Source: Pseudomonadota bacterium
GTDB taxonomy: Bacteria; Pseudomonadota; Alphaproteobacteria; Rhizobiales; Pleomorphomonadaceae
Assembly (NCBI GenBank): GCA_018262505.1
Contig: JAGSYV010000072.1
Location: 1-48,424 of the forward strand
Reading direction: 5' to 3'
DNA: 48,424 nt
Below the pieces are notes generated by a model. The model searched no databases. It saw nothing but the letters and a program-made list of their open reading frames with translations, and had not been told where the DNA came from. Each line of letters opens with the position of its first letter. The stretch's first letter is position 1. Shown piece after piece: positions 44,225-48,424 of this stretch. The position numbers were made by a program, and so were the translations under genes.

Positions 44225-44743
44225 TCAACTATGACTGTGCGGATGGTCGTGGTGATGGCCGCCCGACCGGCAGGCGGCGCAAAGGCCACGCACTTCGAGA
44301 ACCGAGGCCGATGGCGAGAAGCCTTCGGCCGCCGCAATGCCGGCCAGCAAACCACTGAGTTCGGCGGGCTCGGCCTCGGTGGCCGAGCCGCAGCGCTCGC
44401 AAAGCAAAAACACCAATGGTGCCTCCGGACCGAGCGCGGCGTGTCCATGTTCCTCGATGCAGGCGAGAAAGGCGTTGCGGCTCTCGATGCGGTGAGCGAA
44501 GCGGTTGGCGACCAGGAAGTCGAGGGCGCGATAAACCGAGATCGGGCTCGGCCGTCGCGCCTTTTCAGCGATACGGTCCATGATCTCATAGGCCGATACC
44601 GGCGCGTGGCTCTCCAGCATCGCTTCCAGAACCTGCCGCCGCTGCTCGGTGAGGCGCAAGCCCTCATCGCGGCAGCGTTCCTCGGCGCGCGCAACGGCAC
44701 GGCGGCGGCACACCTGATGATCGTGGTCGGAATCGTTGAGCAA
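44225..44743 (-). CDS. zur: Fur-family zinc uptake regulator (Zur-like)
   Basis: A metal-dependent repressor of about 172 aa. Winged-helix region about 28-80 ([24 protein letters not shown]), then the metal-binding dimerisation domain with CERCG near 118 and CAAC near 157, the structural zinc site. The C-terminus ends in a His-rich tail ([10 protein letters not shown]) more in keeping with zinc than iron. Start at the TTG ending at 44743, with GGAGAG upstream; a TTG four codons earlier is possible. A TATACT about 25 bases upstream may be its -10 element. It is 13 bases upstream of ispG. Confidence 0.82.
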   Translation of the reverse strand: MLNDSDHDHQVCRRRAVARAEERCRDEGLRLTEQRRQVLEAMLESHAPVSAYEIMDRIAEKARRPSPISVYRALDFLVANRFAHRIESRNAFLACIEEHGHAALGPEAPLVFLLCERCGSATEAEPAELSGLLAGIAAAEGFSPSASVLEVRGLCAACRSGGHHHDHPHSHS

Positions 44744-44846
44744 GGTTCTCTCCAAGCGTCCGTCCCAGTATATAGTCGGCCGAGCCGTCCGGAGAAAGAC
44801 TGATTGTCACGCCGATCGGCTCGTCTTCCCGAACCAGAGGGCCGCC

Positions 44847-45704
44847 ATGCGCTTTCCCGCCGTCGACCGCAGCATCCTGATCACCGGCGCCTCCTCCGGC
44901 ATCGGCCTTGCCGCCGCCACCATCATGGCCGGACGTGGCTGGCGCGTGTTCGCGACGGTGCGCCGGGAAGAAGATCGTCAGCGTCTTGCCGGCATTGCCG
45001 GGGTGACGCCGCTCTTGATGGACTATGCCGACCCCGCCTCGATTGCCGCAACCGCCGACGCGGTGCTCGACGCCACCGGTGAACGGCTCGGCGCGCTTTA
45101 CAACAACGGCGCCTATGGCCAGCCCGGCGCGCTCGAGGACCTCACCACCGAAGTGCTGCGACACGTGTTCGAAGTCAACGTGCTGGGCTGGCACGATCTC
45201 ACGCGCCGCCTGATCCCGGCCATGCGCCGGGCCGGCGCTGGGCGCATCGTCATGTGCTCGTCAATCCTCGGCTTCCTGTCGATGCCGTACCGAGGCGCCT
45301 ACAACGCCTCCAAGCACGCCGTCGAGGGCCTTGCCGACAGCTGGCGGCTGGAACTGATTGATGCCGGCATCCACGTTGCCACCATCCAGCCGGGACCGAT
45401 CGCCACCAACTTCAGTTCCACAGCGATGAAGAAGTTCCACGAAAACATCGCCGTGGAGACTTCCGCCAATGCCGCCGGCTATCGCCAGCGCCTCGCCGAC
45501 ATGCAGCGGCCGCCAGAGGCGTCCTTCTTCCGCAAGCCACCGGAAGCGGTGGTGGAATGCCTGGTCCACGCCTGCGAATCAGCCCATCCGCGCCCTTACT
45601 ATCGGGTGACATGGCTCACCAAGGGCGCGGCGGTCGTCAAACATCTCCTGCCGGCCTCATGGTTCGTCGCCTTGCTGCATCGCGCGGCGAAATCGGGGAA
45701 TTGA
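44847..45704 (+). CDS. short-chain dehydrogenase/reductase
   Basis: A 285-aa classical SDR with the NAD(P) loop TGASSGIG near residue 13, NNGAYG, the catalytic Ser (CSSILG) and YNASK. The Arg residues after the loop suggest NADP preference. The C-terminal extension (about 230-285) has a hydrophobic stretch as seen in membrane-associated SDRs of the SDR28/retinol dehydrogenase-like type. The ATG at 44847 has AGAGGG upstream. Substrate unknown. Confidence 0.9.
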   Translation: MRFPAVDRSILITGASSGIGLAAATIMAGRGWRVFATVRREEDRQRLAGIAGVTPLLMDYADPASIAATADAVLDATGERLGALYNNGAYGQPGALEDLTTEVLRHVFEVNVLGWHDLTRRLIPAMRRAGAGRIVMCSSILGFLSMPYRGAYNASKHAVEGLADSWRLELIDAGIHVATIQPGPIATNFSSTAMKKFHENIAVETSANAAGYRQRLADMQRPPEASFFRKPPEAVVECLVHACESAHPRPYYRVTWLTKGAAVVKHLLPASWFVALLHRAAKSGN

Positions 45705-45877
45705 CCAGCAGCGGCAATATTTTGCCCGCCGATTCGTCAAGGCGTGGCCGACTTGGCGCCTGCCTGCGAAACGGTCGGAAAACCTCGGCTTGCGGCTTCA
45801 CATCACCGACATCATCAGCGTAGAGTATGCGGGCGTGGGGCCGGCTCGGACGCCGCCTCGGTGAAGGAGAGCGTGAG

Positions 45878-46357
45878 GTGACGATCGCCGTCTCGCCGGA
45901 CGCACACCCGGCGCTGGTGTTGAATGCGGACTACCGCCCGTTGAGTTATTTCCCCTTGTCGCTCAGCCCGAGTTTCGAATTCCACCTGCCGTCGGTCGTT
46001 TCGCTCAAGACTTTCGTCAAGCCGTCGCGCCAGCCGGCCTTTACGCGATTCAACGTTTTCCTGCGTGACCGCTTTCAGTGCCAATATTGCGGCAGTCACG
46101 AGGACCTCACCTTCGATCACCTGATTCCGCGCTCCAAAGGTGGACAGACCACCTGGGAGAACGTCGTCGCCGCCTGTTCGTCCTGCAATCTCAGGAAGGC
46201 CGACAAGACGGTTTCGGAAGTGGGCATGACGCTCGCCGGCCCGCCTTTTGCGCCCACCGTGCACGATCTGCATAACAACGGCCGGCTGTTCCCGCCCAAC
46301 CATCTTCATGAAAGCTGGCTGGACTTTCTCTACTGGGATGTCGAGCTCGATCCTTAA
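45878..46357 (+). CDS. HNH endonuclease-family protein with an internal gap
   Basis: The 159-aa product, from the GTG at 45878 (AAGGAGAG upstream), begins like the conserved small HNH proteins of alphaproteobacteria (PALVLNADYRPLSYFPLSL) and has the zinc pairs CQYCG and CSSCN, the catalytic DHLIPRSKGG and the C-terminal LHESWLDFLYWD. Between PLSYFPLSL and SPSFEFHLPSVVSLK, relatives have a further segment of about 27 residues (WSWQDA...VNIVAEY...) that is absent here, in frame. The HNH site itself is untouched. Cellular role of the family is not known to me. Confidence 0.85.
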   Translation: MTIAVSPDAHPALVLNADYRPLSYFPLSLSPSFEFHLPSVVSLKTFVKPSRQPAFTRFNVFLRDRFQCQYCGSHEDLTFDHLIPRSKGGQTTWENVVAACSSCNLRKADKTVSEVGMTLAGPPFAPTVHDLHNNGRLFPPNHLHESWLDFLYWDVELDP

Positions 46358-46389
46358 GAACATTGTGCGGAAAAAGAGCGAATGTTGTT

Positions 46390-48423
46390 CTAGGCCAACA
46401 GCAGTTCGGCCGCCTGCCGTTCGCGGGAAATGCGCCGCAGGATTTCCGACCGCACGGTCGGCGCGCCGAAATAATAGCCCTGCAGCTCGTGGCAGCCGGC
46501 CCGTTTCAGCGCTTCGGCTTCCTCGGCCATCTCGATGCCCTCGGCCGTCACCTCGGCGCCAAGCGTCTCGGCCAGAGCCACCGCCGCCTGCACGAGGCTC
46601 TGCGAGGCCGGGTCGCGGATAACGTCGATCACCACGGAGCGGTCGATTTTCACCTTGTCGAAGGCGAACCGGCGCAGATAGGCGACCGACGAGAAGCCGG
46701 TGCCGAAATCGTCAAGCGCCACCGATACGCCGAGCGCATGTAGCGCTTCGACGCTGCGGCGCGCCCGCTCCGGCTCGGACGCCAGGAAGCTTTCGGTGAT
46801 GTCGATTTCCAGTCGATGCGGCGGCATGCCCGCCGCCTTGAGGATGGCGCCGACGGCATCGGGAAAGCACGGGTCGCGGAACTGGGCGGCAAACACGTTG
46901 ACCACCATCTTGAGCTCGCCGAACGCCTTGGCGTCTCGGGCAACGCGACGCAACACGTAAGTGCCGATCAAGTCGCTCATCCCGGCTTCCTCGGCGACGG
47001 CGAGAAAGACCACCGGGCTGACCGGACCGGCCGGGCGAATCCAGCGGACCAGCGCTTCAACCGCGGAGATGCTGCCGGTCTTGGCGGAGACAACGGGCTG
47101 GTAATGCACCTGAAGGCCGCCGTTTGCGACCGCCTCGCGCAGTTCGGCGGCAAGCGTCACCTTCGCCTGACGGTCGGCGTCCATGCTGGCATCGTAGAGA
47201 TCGACACGATTCTTGCCGCCAGCCTTGGCGACATACATGGCAACATCGGCCCGACGCACCAACTCGCCGGGCGTCAGCTTGCCGTCGATATCGACCGCCA
47301 CGCCCACCGAACAGCCGACCTTTACCGTCCTTGCCTCGAAATCGAAGGCCTCGTCGAGGAAATAGACGAAGCTCTCGCCAAGGGCATGCGCCCGTTCTGC
47401 CGCAAGCCCCCCCTCGACCACCACGGCAAACTCGTCGCCGCCGAGGCGCGCCAGCGCGCCATCGCCGCCCACCAGAGCCCGAAAGCCGGCCGCCGTCGCC
47501 CGGATCAGCCGATCGCCGACATCATGGCCATAGGTGTCGTTCACTTCCTTGAAGCCGTCGAGATCGGCAAACAGCACGGCAATGGCGTGGTCAGGCTCGG
47601 CATAGGCGGCGGCAAGCCGTTGATGGAAGGAGGCGCGGTTCGGCAGGCCGGACAACGGATCATGGCTCGCCGCATGGCGGGCTGTCGTCTCATCGTGGCG
47701 CAGACCGCTCATCATCTTCCAGATGGTAACGATCAGAACGCCCATCACCACGAAGAGCAGCAGCAGCACGGCAAGCACCGGCAGGCGAGCGCGTTCCATC
47801 GCCTCGGTCCCCGACACACGCGGTTCCCAGCCAATGGAGCCAAGAAGAGTACCCGCCGCCGAGCTCAGCGCCACGTCATCGTGACCGACCGGCGCCGGCC
47901 CGAAGGCAAGATGCCGGACGCCGAGGGCTTCAGCCAGGGGAATGAACTGCGCTCCGGTCATCGGCCGACCGACCAGGAGATAGCGCAAAGGACCAGAAGG
48001 TTGCCCTTCGCGGGCCTCGATCCGATGCAATCCCACCACGAGCGGACCAAGACGCGACTGGGCAAAACCCGACACTGGCTGATGCGGCCGCAGGCGCGCG
48101 GCGGCGACAAGGGCGGCCACGTCGGCCCGGCTAATGCCAATACCATCCGGCCCAGCCGACCAGCCCTTGTGGAAGCCGCGTATCGGCGCACCTTCGGCGT
48201 CGACAATCAGCAGCATATCGAAGGAGTAATCACTGCCTGTCGAAAGGAGCTTGTCGCCGCCCAACAAGGCAGCATCGCCTTCATCCAGCAAGGCGGCGTT
48301 CCAGGTGGCAAACTCAGTCGCTGCAAGCCCCATTCGGGCGAGCGACTCGTCCTTCAGCACGTCGACCACGCGCGCGATGCCGCGGCGGTCGATGTCGTTC
48401 ACTTCGGCCGCCATGCGCGCCAT
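46390..48423 (-). CDS. membrane GGDEF-EAL protein (CHASE4-type sensor), 5' end outside the window
   Basis: A 677-residue part of a c-di-GMP enzyme. An extracytoplasmic sensor region (about 1-205, CHASE4-like, including ATEFATWNAALL) is followed by a transmembrane helix (about 213-237), a GGDEF domain with intact RLGGDEFAVV near 326, and an EAL domain with VEALVRW near 457, EIDITESFLA, LDDFGTGFSS and DKVKIDRS. Both active sites look complete. A first membrane helix, expected ahead of the sensor, is missing and an ATG sits at the very edge, so the true start is probably beyond it. Confidence 0.88.
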   Translation of the reverse strand: MARMAAEVNDIDRRGIARVVDVLKDESLARMGLAATEFATWNAALLDEGDAALLGGDKLLSTGSDYSFDMLLIVDAEGAPIRGFHKGWSAGPDGIGISRADVAALVAAARLRPHQPVSGFAQSRLGPLVVGLHRIEAREGQPSGPLRYLLVGRPMTGAQFIPLAEALGVRHLAFGPAPVGHDDVALSSAAGTLLGSIGWEPRVSGTEAMERARLPVLAVLLLLFVVMGVLIVTIWKMMSGLRHDETTARHAASHDPLSGLPNRASFHQRLAAAYAEPDHAIAVLFADLDGFKEVNDTYGHDVGDRLIRATAAGFRALVGGDGALARLGGDEFAVVVEGGLAAERAHALGESFVYFLDEAFDFEARTVKVGCSVGVAVDIDGKLTPGELVRRADVAMYVAKAGGKNRVDLYDASMDADRQAKVTLAAELREAVANGGLQVHYQPVVSAKTGSISAVEALVRWIRPAGPVSPVVFLAVAEEAGMSDLIGTYVLRRVARDAKAFGELKMVVNVFAAQFRDPCFPDAVGAILKAAGMPPHRLEIDITESFLASEPERARRSVEALHALGVSVALDDFGTGFSSVAYLRRFAFDKVKIDRSVVIDVIRDPASQSLVQAAVALAETLGAEVTAEGIEMAEEAEALKRAGCHELQGYYFGAPTVRSEILRRISRERQAAELLLA

Positions 48424-48424
48424 G

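Noticed and set aside
46359-46386. Inverted repeat AACATT/AATGTT after the HNH gene as a terminator
   Set aside because: Only six base pairs, AT-rich, large loop and no T-run of useful length.

Overview
The window is GC-rich chromosomal DNA with the gene density, codon use and gene content of an alphaproteobacterium of the Rhizobiales/Hyphomicrobiales type. Indicators are the cpa-type Tad pilus locus, PhaR, a short PutA paired with a divergent Lrp-type regulator, a BMP-family nucleoside importer beside glk, a CtrA-type TTAA-N7-TTAAC box, and a small-RNA candidate with anti-Shine-Dalgarno loops. Genus is not determinable by eye. No rRNA, tRNA, CRISPR array, prophage or defence island was recognised.

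Layout. 1-3.4 kb: an M20 amidohydrolase, a small membrane-anchored aspartic protease and a PAS-containing membrane protein. 3.6-14.6 kb: a complete Tad/Flp pilus locus. Two TadE/G pseudopilins and a CpaC-N-domain protein point left; flp, cpaA, cpaB, cpaC, cpaD, cpaE, cpaF, tadB and tadC point right. A strong terminator separates the pilin gene from the assembly genes. 14.6-24.8 kb: a minus-strand nucleoside uptake and salvage operon, read in order as BMP binding protein (broken), ABC ATPase, two permeases, cdd, punA, deoA, deoB, add, upp. 25.3-29 kb: a shortened methylglyoxal synthase, glucokinase and a copper-type P1B ATPase. 29-36.4 kb: AsmA-like protein, phaR, a PAS/degenerate-GGDEF/EAL protein, an unknown 129-aa protein, rpmF and mtgA. 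36.6-38.2 kb: a small-RNA candidate and an intact IS3-family (IS150-like) element. 38.2-48.4 kb: putA with divergent Lrp-type regulator, ispA, ispG, a Zur-like repressor, an SDR, an HNH protein, and a GGDEF-EAL protein running off the right edge.

Functional themes are surface attachment (Tad pilus, two c-di-GMP proteins, a possible CtrA input), nucleoside catabolism feeding pentose phosphates and bases, carbon storage control (PhaR), proline oxidation and isoprenoid synthesis.

The most unusual signal is that four otherwise well-conserved genes each carry an internal gap at a conserved segment: the BMP binding protein (about 50 bp, frameshifting), methylglyoxal synthase (about 30 codons), putA (about 30 codons, covering the proline-binding arginines) and the HNH protein (about 27 codons). 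They could be genuine lesions or a systematic sequencing or assembly defect; raw reads would decide. Other points of interest are the IS element sitting in the loop of putA's terminator, the anti-SD small-RNA candidate, and candidate operators upstream of the nucleoside operon, phaR and putA. I did not see an obviously new multi-gene system.
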